The translations under genes were made by a program, and so were the position numbers. 64,000 nt of DNA. Source: Cyanophora paradoxa (Eukaryota; Glaucocystophyceae; Cyanophorales; Cyanophoraceae). The notes beneath the pieces are model-generated. The model did not search any database and was not told where the DNA came from. It saw only the letters and a program-made list of their open reading frames with translations. This document shows positions 49,901 to 60,254 of this stretch, in pieces. The DNA is taken from the NCBI GenBank assembly GCA_004431415.1, contig QPMI01000600.1:1-64000 (forward strand), given 5' to 3'. Numbering within the stretch: the stretch's first letter is position 1; each line of letters opens with the position of its first letter.

Positions 49901-50748
49901 CGAATTTAATTCAATATTGGCACGCGGCGCCGGGCGGGGCGCCGGCGCACGCGGAGCCCCGCGCTGTCGAGCCCGGCGTACGAGCTCGCGACCCTCCTGT
50001 CGCCGGGCCTCTTGAGCGCCCCAAGCGTCCGCGCCGACGTGAAGGGGAGGCCGAGGCGAGCCCTGGATCTGGAGCCGCCGCGCCCCCCGCGGCCCCCGCG
50101 GCGCCTCTTGCGGCGCCGGCCGCGGAGGGAGCCGGCCTCGGAGCTGGAGCCGGAGCTAGTGCTGGAGTCCTCGAGCTCGGAGCCGTCGGCCTCCGCCGCT
50201 TCGAAGTCGCTGTCGGCGTCTAGATCTGCGTCTGCGCCGACGTCCTCCTCGAGCTCGCCGCCCTGGAGCTCGAGCTCGCCGCCGTGCGGGCCTCGAGCGT
50301 GCTCCTCGAGCTCCTCGCGCTCGTCTTCGAATTCCTCGCCGCCGCCTTCGAGCTCATGATCATGCGCGCGGTAGTCATCGCCGTCGATTTCGCCGTCGGA
50401 GCTCCTCTGATCGTCCGCCTCCTCGATCGCGCCGATCGCGGAGGGGAACTCGACCTCCTCCGGATCCGTCCCGTGCGCAGGCTCATCTACAGGTGCAACT
50501 TGCGGCTGCAGATCGAATCCGAGGCAGCGCAAAGAATTATAGTTAGCTCGCGGAGTCTCAATAAGGAGGCAATATCAAAATTAATGGGCAGGATTTAATT
50601 GCAGTTCACCGTCACCTCCTCGCCCTGTGGATTCGAATCCGGTTCGACCTTGACCTTGTGGATCCGGAGCTGGGAAGGCGAATTCGAAGGGTTTCGTTGC
50701 GTCGTCGAGCCTTCGCCGCTGGACGGACGTTATCGTTTGCAAAATCAT
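43784..50748 (-). CDS. Large protein of repeated zinc-finger exon pairs with a KHA-like C-terminus
   Basis: The likely start (50748, MILQTITSVQRRRLDD) precedes an acidic exon with a Gly/Arg-rich end (50505-49924). A module then recurs. Type 1 finger: APCQFCGEEMLLSQHFQHFG-like, C-x2-C...H..HF..C, then C-x2-CG (exons starting 49842, 49291, about 48400, 47510, about 46650 and a tandem pair at 45600-45500). Type 2 completes the CxxCG with G-L-x-G...GRHMRFC (49606, 49097, 48185, 47201, 46308, 45320). Exons 48022-47966, 47888-47763 and 47740-47582 link the two halves in phase 0, so this is one gene and not two. Exons 44049-43907 and 43862-43784 make the KHA-like end. A nucleic-acid or ubiquitin-binding role is possible. 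The finger family is not one I can name. Confidence 0.6.
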
Positions 50749-50845
50749 GTGCAAGTAATATAAGCAGGACAGGAAAGAGCTTACGGAGGAACGATATTGA
50801 CGAACGTGCGACCAGCTGCAGAGATTCGCGGGGGATCTGGAATAT

Positions 50846-51851
50846 TTGCAATTGACACGTGCACGGGCAGAGAGTCCAGCTGCAGCTCCACGTGATCATA
50901 GCTACAGGGCTGCTGCAGCTGCGACTGCCGGTTCCTGGCGGCGAACAGCCAGTTCAGTCTACGGCGGTGCGAAACCGACGGAAATCGGAAGAGGAGATCG
51001 AGCTAGAGCGGCGCACGATTTCGTGTGGGTGTGCGGCGCCGAAACAAAGCGTGCGCCGCTGCGGAAGCTCCAGGGGAATCCGGAGGGGCAGCTTGTGTCT
51101 ATATCCGAGCTCGAAGCAATCGCGCAAGAATTCGAGGCAGTGCAAGCAGCGCGAGCCTCCCGATCCGGATCCAGCGCGAGAACATTCCCTGCGCAGCAAA
51201 AGCACATGCACGTGTAATTACAAGCACGCTGCGCAGAGCTACCTCGCACCCTGAGCGAACAATTGCAAGCAAAGGAAATCGAAAGAACGTTTACGGACCT
51301 AAGCCTGATGGCTTGGGGAGCTCGAGCATTGCGAAGCCTGGTGGACTTCCCGGAGCGCGCGCATCGATATCTGCGTTCAAACGAGGTGTCAAAGCTCAAA
51401 TTCGACCGAAAAACAGACAGTTCTGTGATCCGATGATCGATTTCATCACGCCGACACTGTGACATGTGCAAACTCTTGAAAGGACCGGATCCGGAGCGCC
51501 GCGACAGCGCATCGCGATCAATATCATACATGCACGAGCGATCTCCGATTATGAAGAGCGGGTGCGCATGATCGGAGACAAGTTCAAGTGCCCGCAAATC
51601 AAACTCGAATTCGCAAGCTTAAGAAGTCCGAGCACGAATCGAAGTGGACGTCGACGTCGACGCAAGTGCATGGCCAGAGCACATTTAGAGAAAGCACGCG
51701 GCACATACCACGTTTGGGAAGAAGATCAAAAGCACCCAGCGTTCCGAAACTGGGTGGCTCTCGCGCCAATGCAGCGACGCCACTTTTGACGTCAAGCGAA
51801 TCTTGTTCTCCCGAGGAGCCCGCTCTGTGCAGCGAGCGAGAGCCATGTTAG
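50846..51851 (+). CDS. Unknown host protein, helical, exon limits uncertain
   Basis: Several plus-strand segments read as good protein: EGQLVSISELEAIAQEFEAV (about 51085-51145), LSEQLQAKEIERTFTDLSLM with FPERAHRYLRSNE (51240-51390), and IIHARAISDYEERVRMIG (51520-51575). A basic C-terminal exon runs from 51621 (LKKSEHESKWTSTSTQ) to the TAG at 51849. GT donors and AG acceptors occur at their edges, but not all joins could be closed in phase. The content is helical and probably coiled. I do not recognise the family. The first exon is not defined and it would be head to head with the zinc-finger gene. Confidence 0.4.
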
Positions 51852-51887
51852 ATGTGCACTGTGATAATAGAGCTCACTATCAAGCTA
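51842..51887 (+). repeat. 46-bp direct repeat, copy 1
   Basis: GCCATGTTAGATGTGC...TGATAATAGAGCTCACTAT recurs at 53760 with three differences. This copy covers the stop codon of the plus-strand gene. Confidence 0.8.
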
Positions 51888-52412
51888 AGGCGGCCTCGTG
51901 CATTTTGACAACCGCGCTTGACGTCGACGAGCCCAAGGCCCTGTGGCGCGCGCCAACCGGCGCGCTCCGCGAGCCTTGCAGGTGGTTCTACAGATGTTTA
52001 CGAGCAGTATCCGTGCGCGCACCTTGAGCCCGCGCTCATCGCTCGCCGCAGGTCGGTCAGAAATGAATGACGTGTCCCCCTCTCTTGCCCCCCCCCCCCC
52101 CACTTCTCCTCTCATTGCTTTTAATTGCTGCGCATGCTCCTCCGTTGCTGCAACTGTTCTGTGTGTCGTCGACATCTAAATGAGCTTGACAGCATGAAGC
52201 CATCGCACGCTCAGTCAAGAAAGCACACGATCTAGCAAGTGCTACTACGTACACGTGCAACGGATCGAGCTCGATCAACTGCAGCGATACAACTGCAGCG
52301 ATACAAATTATACTACTGACGCCGTAGTATGCACTATAAGCTCCCTAGAGAATCTGTTTCACATGACCCGAGATAAGATAAGAAGAGCCACTAGTAATAG
52401 CACTGCAGATCA
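51888..52412. other. Intergenic stretch, nothing recognised
   Basis: It lies between convergent genes. It holds a C tract near 52090 and the tandem tgcagcgatacaac repeat near 52280. I see no gene. Confidence 0.4.
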
Positions 52413-53764
52413 CTACTGCACCGGAGGGGGGTACCCCGGAGGCTGGCCGTACTGGCCGGTGGGGGCTGGCGGGGGGTACCCGGGCGGCTGCTGGCCGGGC
52501 GGGGCGCCGTACTGGGGCGGTGGTGCCCCGTACGGAGCTCCATACTGTGGCGGCGGGGCCCCGTATTGGGCGGGGGGGTACCCATAACCCCCAGCTGGAG
52601 CGGCGGGGTACGCGCCAGGGTACCCGCCGACAGGTGCTGCGGCGTACGGGGCCGCCTGGTACGCGCCGCCGGACTGGTCGATGGGCTGGCCCATGGGTAC
52701 GCCCATGGCGGTGCCCGGCGCGGGGTACGCGCCGCCCGAGACGACGACGGTCTGGGACATGCCCATGCGGCGCCGCCGGTGGCGCACGTAGATGCAGACG
52801 GAGATCAGGGCGATCACGACGCCGACTGCGGGGCGGGGGAGGGGCGGCGGTCGGCGGCGGTGGCGGCGAGGGAGCGGGGCGCGGGGAGCGGAGCGGACCG
52901 GAGACGACGACGCCGATGACGATGGAGACCCAGCGCTGCGTCTCCGTGGAGAAGTCCTGCGCGCGCGCCTCAGGCCGGAGCGCCGAGCGGGGCGGGGCGG
53001 ACCGGCGGGGCGGGGCGGGCCGGCGGGGCGGGGGAGGGCAGGCGGGGCGGGGCGAGGCAAAGCTCACCCAGATGAAGCGCAGCAAGACTTCAAAATTTTG
53101 ATTCCTGCAGAGAGTGATCAAGCCAAGATCTTCGCAGCGCGCCGACTGCAATACCCGCCGCAATGACTGCGGACCTGTTAACGAGAACGATGTTGATGTT
53201 CGGCACGCCGTCGTCGGTCCAGTCGCTCTGGAGCCGCGTGAGGGGCGCAGCAATGCCGCGCCGCGGGAGAGTGCGCACGACAGCGATGTCCCTCTGCTGG
53301 TTAATGCGCGAGACGCGCGTCATGTAGCCTTCCGTGGGAAACCTCGTCGGGCTGTTCCGCAGCGCAGTGTACTGCGAGTCTGCGCGCTGGATTGAGAGAC
53401 GATGAATGCCCGCACGGAAATAGCAATGCACCGCTAAGCACAAGGATGTCGACTGCGGAAAGGCGCGGCGTGAGAGCTCGAGGCGACAGCGCGAGGGGCA
53501 GGACACACCTGGCCCCCGCACGGTGTAACGGCTGAGGTCCAGTTCATATCTCAACCAACACTTGCAGTTCTGCCGCCTCTGCGCGCGGCGCAGTGAGCTC
53601 TGGGCCGTACGCGTGTTCACAGCGCGTGCGCGGAGCACCTCCATCAAGTAGGCTGTGTTGGGCCTCAGAACTTCGGTCCATACGCCGTCCGCGTAAACCT
53701 TGACGATAATTGCCAGGACGGCGACGAGCAGAGCTAAGTACTTTACCCCGCCGCGGCGTGCCAT
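52413..53764 (-). CDS. Single-pass membrane protein with Pro/Gly/Tyr-rich tail
   Basis: The start at 53764 gives MARRGGVKYLALLVAVLAII, a signal peptide or anchor. The luminal part has GVWTEVLRPNTAYLMEV, Cys-containing exons and RADSQYTALRNSPTRFPTEG. A second hydrophobic segment is split by an intron: VSIVIGVVV joined to VGVVIALISVCIYV, followed by the stop-transfer RHRRRR. The cytoplasmic tail ends with about 100 residues of GAPPPQYGAP and GYPPP repeats. Such tails often bind WW or SH3 domains or drive clustering. Introns are inferred at about 53540, 53380 and 52900-52830. No enzyme domain is seen, and the role is unknown. Confidence 0.6.
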
Positions 53765-53806
53765 GTTAGATGTGCGCTTTGATAATAGAGCTCACTATTA
53801 AGCTAC
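53760..53806 (+). repeat. 46-bp direct repeat, copy 2
   Basis: This copy overlaps the start codon of the membrane-protein gene (ATG at 53764-53762) and its first upstream 40 bp. It differs from copy 1 at three positions. Confidence 0.8.
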
Positions 53807-54247
53807 GATGCTGCGATTACGCATACGGCGTATCGATGTTGCGATTACGATGCTGCGATTACGATTGGGGTACCGGTGCCCCTCCCAGGGGTCTGGGTTG
53901 GGTGGGGGTACGTCTTCGCCGCCGGTTCGCTTCGCAGCGGCGCGCCGATCGGGTTTCGAGACTTCGCGCGCAGCGCGGAAACGAAACGTAGGGGCACCTT
54001 TCATCGGCGAAAACCGTAGCGGCGCCGCTCCGATGACGCTCGCGGTGGTGCGCGGCGCGCTCGTCCTGGCTCATTCGCCTAGCCTTCCTGGCTCATTCGC
54101 CTACCTGGCCGGTCGTCGTCCTCCGCTCCGCTCCGTCAGCCCGGCGGCTGGGGCGGGCATTGTCGGGCGCGCCTAGGCCATGTCGGTCTGCCCTTCCGCC
54201 TGCGCTGCCGCGCGCGCCCTTCTCCGCGTTTGACGTCACGATTGCAG
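53807..54247. other. Spacer with GCGATTACG repeats, upstream of the PHD-AP2 gene
   Basis: From 53808 to 53870 the unit TGCGATTACG occurs three to four times. It is the reverse complement of the core of the minisatellite in the last Fanzor intron. The rest should contain the promoter and first exon of the PHD-AP2 gene, which I could not define (one ATG lies at 54180). Confidence 0.45.
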
Positions 54248-54917
54248 GGCGGGCGCCCGCCGGACAAGGGCGCCCGATCGCCGGGCTCCGATCCCGATCC
54301 TGACGCCGACACCTGTGGCGTGTGCGGGTGAGGGCGCTCGCCTCTTCCCGCGTGGGGGTTGGGGGTTGGATTCGATCCCGGGGTCATGCAGGAATGCGTC
54401 CGGTGGCCACTGGATCCAGTGCGAAGGCGAGTGCAAGGGCTGGTTTCACTGCAGGTGCGTCTCCCCGCGCGTTGACGTTTGCCCGGCCCGGCGCGCGCCC
54501 GGTCTCTGACTGTCCTCAAAAAAGGTGCGTTAGAGTCTCGGCGAGGGAGGCGGAAGCCATCGAGAGCTGGGTGTGCCCGAAGTGCGGCGAGCTTCCAGCC
54601 CGAGCGCCCGTGAGTGCCCCCCCGCGCCCGATCGCCCGCTCCCCCTCGCCCTCCGATCTCACGCGCTTCGTGCGCAGGCTCCCGACGCTGCAGTTGGAGC
54701 CGCTCGGGATGCGCAGGCGGGCTCCTCGAGCTCCGGCCAGCGGGGGGCGGCGGCGAGCACCTCTGAGGGGGGCAAGCGGCCTCTCTCGCCCGCGCCGGGC
54801 CCCTCCGACGTCGACCAGAAAAGGTCCCGTCGGGGCCGGGCCGAAGGCGGTCGGGGCAAGCGGGGGGCCCCGCAAGGCGCCCCCAAGGCCGGCGCCGATG
54901 AGAAACGGGCTCGGCGG

Positions 54918-54967
<50 letters not shown>

Positions 54968-56482
54968 AGGTGGCGGCGGCGGCGGAGGTGGCGGCGGCGG
55001 GGGGGTCGGCGCGAGGGGCGCCGGCTGCGGCGGTTGCAGCGGGCCGATCCCCGCCAACGAGCACGGCGCCGTGCGCTGTGCGGGACCGCGCGGGCGCGGA
55101 CGCTGCGGCGCCGCCCACCACGAGTGTTGCCGCGATCTGGCTCCGTTCAAGGGCGTCGTTGAGCTCCAGCCGGGGCGCTGGCGGGCCCAGCTCGCCGTAC
55201 CTGGAGAATCGCAGCCGGCGGTCAGCGATGGTCACCTTTCGCCCGTCGCGGCGGCCAAGGCGTACGACCGCATGGTCATCGCCCTGATCGGCCCCGAGCG
55301 GGCCAAGGAGGAGGGCCGCACGAACTTCCCGCCGGCCGTCTATCTCTGCGAGCCGTTCCTCCGGAAACCTTGGAAGCCGCCGTTGGATGCCAAGGTGCGC
55401 AGAGGGGCGCGCACGGGTCCCCTTTAGGGTCCCGTTTAACCCCCGCCCTCTCCTCGCCCCCAGGCCAGGCTGCAAGAGGTCGTCGATGCCGTCGCTGCGC
55501 TGGACGCGGAGCGGGCACGGGGAGAGGAGGAGGCGGTGAAGCGGCGGGCCAAGGCGAGGGGCGACAAGGCGAGGCGGGCGGCGGAGAGGGAGGCCAAGGC
55601 GGAGGCACGGGGGGCGGGGCGGGGCTCCAACGACGGCGCCCCGCACCACAAGTACAGGGGCGTCAGGCGCTACGCGGAGGTCTCCCGGGTCTACTCCTGG
55701 AGGGCTGAGCACGAGTTCATGGGCCTCACGGTGCTCGCGCCCCCCCTCTCGAGCTCGCATCCTCCCCCGCCGCTGCTGACCTCGGCCTCCCCCCCGCGCA
55801 GCTGCACCTCGGGACCTTTGGGGCGCCCGTCTCCGCCGCGCGGGCCGTCGATCGCGCGGTCATCGTCCTGCGCGGTGCCGAGGAGGCGAGCTCGAGGGGG
55901 CTCACCAACTTCCCCGTCGCCGGCTACCTCTGCGAGCCCTCCCTGCGGAGGCTCCTCGCCCCAAAGGGGCCCGCCATCGGCTCCCGCCACCCCGACATCG
56001 TCGCGGCGCACGCCGGCGGGGGTGGGGGCGGCGGTCCTCCGCCGGAGGGCGTCGTGGTGCGTCCCCTCCCTCCCTCCCCTTCTCAGGGGTCCCGGCGGGT
56101 CGTGATTCCTTCGTGATTCCTTTCGCAGCGCGCGGTGCAGGCGGCCGTCGGCGCCCTCCTCGCCGCGAGGCGGCCGGGCGGGGGCGAGAGGGGCCGCTGG
56201 TACTGCCCCTGCTGCCGCCTGGACGCCGGCGCTGCGGCCGTCGCCGCATACATGCGGACGAAGTACAGGCTGTGCGCGCCTCTCGCCCCCGCCCTCCCTC
56301 CGCCGCGCCCGCCCGCTCTCCGTCTGACCGGCCGCGCGCCTTCCCCCTGCGGCAGGCGTTTCAAGGCGGAGCACGTGCAGCCCCACATCGCGGCGGCCGC
56401 GGAGCGCACGGGCTACTTCTGGGAGCTGCTGCGCGCCGCGAAGCCCGCCCTCGAGTTCTACGCCAGGGGGGTCTCCGCGTGA
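54248..56482 (+). CDS. PHD-finger and double AP2-domain regulator
   Basis: Exons from 54248, 54392-54454 and 54525-54609 give a PHD finger: DTCGVCG, HWIQCEGECKGWFHCR, ESWVCPKCGE. A basic, nuclear-signal-rich linker with a long Gly run follows. Then come a Cys-rich segment (CGGCSGPIPANEHGAVRC), a first AP2 domain (GRWRAQLAVPG to EGRTNFPPAVY) and a second (HHKYRGVRRYAEV, then LHLGTFGAPVSAARAVDRAV to TNFPVAGY), each split or ended by introns. The C-terminus has RWYCPCC and FKAEHVQPH, a possible CCHH site. The product should bind DNA and read histone tails in the nucleus. The frame ends at TGA 56480, but an in-phase donor just before it could splice into the Fanzor exons. The first exon is missing from the model. 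Confidence 0.7.
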
Positions 56483-56685
56483 AGCAGGCCTCGGAATCCG
56501 TGCGCCCTTCCCCCCCCCCCTCCCCCCCCCCGTACCCCTGTCTCGTCCCTTCACTCCTTCGAAACCCTGACTCCTTCGAACGGGGGCAGCTCTACCGCCC
56601 CGTCAAGCCCCCCCCACCCTCCTCGAGCCCTCTCTCCCCCTCAAGCTCTCCCGGGCCAGACCCCCCCGGCCCCCCCCGGCTGAAG

Positions 56686-59635
56686 GTCGTGAAACCCGAG
56701 GGGTGGGATCCCCTCACGCGGCGCCGCTTCGGCGACGGCGTGAGGCACGGCGTCAAGATGTACAGGACGGATCCGCTGGCGAGGTGGGAGAGCGTGCGGG
56801 GCGCCGTCGAGAGCTGCAGTGCGCGGACGTACCCCCCCTCCGACTCCCCGACCCCCTCCTCACCTCCCCAAAACCTCATTGTACCCCCTCCTTCGCCCAG
56901 TTGAAGAGGAGGCGAGGGCAGAGGCTGCCCGGCGCGCGGAGGAGCGGGAGGAGGAGCGGAGGGCGGCGGAGGCCGCGGGCGTGTCGAAGGTGGAGCTGAA
57001 GAGGCGGGAGGCGGCGAGAGCAAAGGCCGAGGCGGCCGAGGCGGCCGAGGCGGCGAAGCCGCGCCTGGCGACGCTCGTGTACGTCCTCCGGCGCTGCTGC
57101 CTCGAGGGCGAGACGAGGGACCGGATCTGGCGGGAGATCGTGGCGGCCGCCATCGTCTACAACGCCTGCATCGGCCTCATCAAGCTCCACCGCTGGGTGC
57201 GTGCCGGCCCCTGCCCGAGGGGGCGCGTTGCTGACGCCCGGCGCGCGCGCTTCGCCTCCCCTGTCCCCCAGATCGTCAACGACCTGAGCCAGAATGCAGC
57301 GCGCAACCTGCTGCATCGTGCCTTCGCCAACGTGCACACCTACACCGGCGACCGCGCGGCTCCTCGGCGCGCTGCCTCGGACGGGGCGTCCGAGGCGTGG
57401 GCGGGGCTGTCCGAGGAGGTGACGGAGGAGGGCCGCTACGACCTCGTCATCGCGGGGCGGGGGGCGATGCTCGCCGAGCTGGGCCCCGAGGAGAGGCGCT
57501 GCTTCCACGGGGCGCTCATGCACACGCGGGAGGCGGCGGCGGACGACGCGCTGAGGGCGGCGAGGGACCAGATCGCGCGGGGCAAGCCGCTCAAGAACCT
57601 CAAGTGCGTGTCGTTGGAGGGGTGGGGGGTGGGGGTGGGGGGGGGGCCTCCTCGCTCGCCCCGAAACCGATCTCGCCTTCCCCTCTCGTGCAGGGATCGC
57701 AGCCTGCGGCGGCGGCAGTGCTCCGTCGTCGTCAAGTCCGCTGACTACAAGAAGGGTCTCGGGGCCCACTGGGGCTTCCTCAAGATGCTCCCCACGCACG
57801 ACGGGCCCCTGCCGTCCACGATCGAGCACGACGCGCGGCTCGTCCTGAAGCCCAGCGGGAGCGTGTGGTGCGTGTCAACTTCCCACTCCTTCCCAGCCCC
57901 TCCTTTCGCTTCGCTCTCGTTGAGCGTGGGGTGCGTCGCAGGTTCTGCATCCCCGTCGAAATGGAGAAGGCGCGCGCGGCCCGCACGACGAGGGTCATGG
58001 CGCGGACCTTGCCGGCGGAGGGCGCCTGCGCGGCGAAGACGACGGAGGCCCGCACCGTGCCGGCGACCTCTCGCCGGCGGAGCCCCAGGGACCCGGCGGG
58101 CGACGGGGGCGACCGCGAGTCCGAGCTGGCCCGCGAGGCCTGGCTGGAGCTCCGCGGCAAGTCCCTCGTCGCCGTCGACCCGGGCTCCCGCAAGCTCATC
58201 TCCTGCTTCTGCCCGGACGGGCGGGCCTTCGAGGTGCGGTGGTCTCGCCTCCCCCTTCTCCCCCTTTCCGTGCCCGCTGATGCCCCTCCCCGCGCAGTTC
58301 GGTGCTGGTCTCTCTCACGCACGGGAGCCCGCACTGAGGCGGGCGGCGGCGCTCATGGCCAAGTCGGAGCTGAAGCCGGGCCCCGCTGCGTGCGCCCCCC
58401 CCCCCCCCCCCCCCCCCCCCTCCCTCCTTCCTCCCTCCCTCCCTCCCTCCCTCTCTCTCCCTCAATCGGTTTGCCAGGGGCGGGTCGGGCGGGTCGGCCC
58501 CGCTCAGCGCTCGCACGCGCCGCCGGCTGCGGAAGAAGGCGCTCCGGTTGATCGAGCACGAGCGCAACGTGGGGCTGGACGCCCTGCGCGTCATCGCGCG
58601 GTGCGCCCCCCTGGGTGCTGCAGCCTCTGCGCGCGTGGCCTCTGCGGTTGACACCCCCCCAGGTTCCTCGTGGAGAACTTCGACTACATCATCATCCCGG
58701 AGTTCCGCACGAGCGAGATGGTGCGCTAGTGCGATCGACGTCGGCCCTCCCCCCCTCCTCCGTTCTTCCGCTTAACGTAGGCAACGGGGCGGCAGGTGCG
58801 GCGCAAGGGGCGGATTCTCGGGCCCGCCGCTGCGCGCCAGCTGCTCTACTGCCGCCACTATGAGTGAGGGCGACTGATTCTGGTTCTGGTTCCGGGGTGG
58901 GGCTCACTGCTCGCCCGTCGCCCCTCCCCCCGCCCACAGGTTCCGCTGCATCCTGCAGCAGGCCGCCCTGCACCGCCCGGAGTGCACGGTGCTCCTCGTC
59001 TCCGAGCACTACACCTCCAAGACCTGCGGGGCGTGCGGGTGTCTCCACACGGAGCTCGGCGCGGACGAGACGTTCCGCTGCCCGAGCTGCCCGGCGGAGA
59101 TGGACCGGGACCTCCAGGCCGCCAGGTGAGTGAATTGACTAGTCGTAGTCAATTCACCTCTATATCGTAATCGCAACCTCCGCTAGAATCGTAATCGCAA
59201 CCTCCGCTAGAATCGTAATCGCAACCTCCGCTAGAATCGTAATCGCACACCTCTATAGCTTAACGTCCTTAAATCGTAATCGCACACCTCTATAGCTTAA
59301 CGTCCTTAAATCGTAATCGCAACCTCGGCCCCTTCAATCGTAATCGCAACCTCCGCTATAGCTGAACTAGTAGAATCGTAATCGCGGGCGTAAATCTATG
59401 ACCGCCGTTAGTAAACATTAAGTTTATATCCTAATCTTAACCTGTTGAAATCTAATCGCGATCGATGTCTCGTAATCGCAACCTGACCGTCTGTAATCGC
59501 ATGCGCAGGAACATCCTCCTGCGGTTCCTCTCGGGCGTGGACGCGGGGCTCCGCCTCAAGCCCCTTCTGCTGGCCGGCTCCGGCCCGCGGCGGGCCAGCC
59601 CCGCCCCCCAAGCTGCGGCGCAGGCCGCGTCGTAG
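56686..59635 (+). CDS. Fanzor (eukaryotic TnpB-like) RNA-guided nuclease, multi-exon
   Basis: About eleven exons give an N-terminal WEDPLTRRR-like region, a coiled segment (exon 56902-57196) and REIVAAAIVYNACIGLIKLH. Exon 57272-57604 follows, then SVVVKSADYKKGLGAHWGF, and the split RuvC fold: motif I LVAVDPGSRKLISC (Asp codon 58177), motif II FDYIIIPEFRTSEM (Glu codon 58700), a zinc ribbon TCGACGCLHTELGADETFRC plus C-x2-C, and motif III AEMDRDLQAARNI. All three acidic positions are present. The last junction, 59125 to 59509, restores AARNILLRF exactly. These are the hallmarks of OMEGA/TnpB-derived Fanzor proteins. No start codon is evident at the front, so the protein may be fused to the PHD-AP2 gene. 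A guide-RNA end was not identified. Confidence 0.82.
58393..58465 (+). repeat. Poly-C and CCCT tract in a Fanzor intron
   Basis: About 25 C followed by ccctccctccct repeats form the pyrimidine tract of the intron between exons 6 and 7. Confidence 0.8.
59126..59508 (+). repeat. Minisatellite-filled last Fanzor intron
   Basis: The intron carries about ten units built on AATCGTAATCGC followed by AACCTCCGCTAG or ACACCTCTATAGCTTAACG. It has a GTGAGT donor and a GCGCAG acceptor. The same core, inverted, occurs at 53808-53870. Confidence 0.85.
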
Positions 59636-60254
59636 TTTAGGCAGGATAGGGGGACCGCGTACCCCCCTACAGCGGGCCCTGCCTGCGTTGCCCGCAGGCT
59701 TGTCGCCCCCGTAGGTAGCACAGACCCAGCTCAAGCTCCTGCGATGTCCGCAGCTAGCATGCCTGTGTTATCAATGCGCTAAGAAGTACGGAGCTAGACC
59801 GTGTGGCGGCAGTGCTGGCAGTGGCAATCCACACAGCAGCACGATGACAAATGAAGCTGGCCTGCGCGCGACAGGCCGCTCCCCGTGCCTCTTCCGCGTT
59901 GGGAGCTCGACTTGCACGCGGTGCTCCAAGCGTGGTGAACTTTCGCGCTGGGCTCCTTGTGGCGCACGCTTTCTGCTTCGATGACTTGCTGCTCTGATGA
60001 CTTTTTTTCTACGAAGCGTGTACCCGTGCTGGCGTAGGCCAACGCAACGTAGCTTCAAGCTCGGCCGAGCATTCCGCAGTGCTCGTTCGACGCCGGCTTT
60101 GTAGGCGCTTCAGCAGGCTGCGCACGGCAGCTCGCGGCGGCGCACGTGGCGCTTGAGTTCCCGAGCATAGCTGAGCGCCTGAACACGACGCCGGCAGCCG
60201 AAGGCGCGCTCGTCGTAGCCGAGCTCAACGAGTCGAGCGCCGCAGCCGACCAGC
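59636..60254. other. Intergenic stretch between Fanzor and hydrolase genes
   Basis: There is an imperfect palindrome around 59640-59700. It should include the Fanzor 3' end and the hydrolase promoter. I see no gene. Confidence 0.4.

Noticed and set aside
43784-50748. Two separate zinc-finger genes divided at a stop near 47930
   Set aside because: The stop lies within an intron if a GC donor at 47965 is used. The join gives continuous sequence in phase 0, and no ATG follows the stop for several hundred bases.
59126-59508. CRISPR-like array in the Fanzor intron
   Set aside because: Units are continuous tandem repeats without distinct spacers, and the stretch is bounded by clear splice sites.
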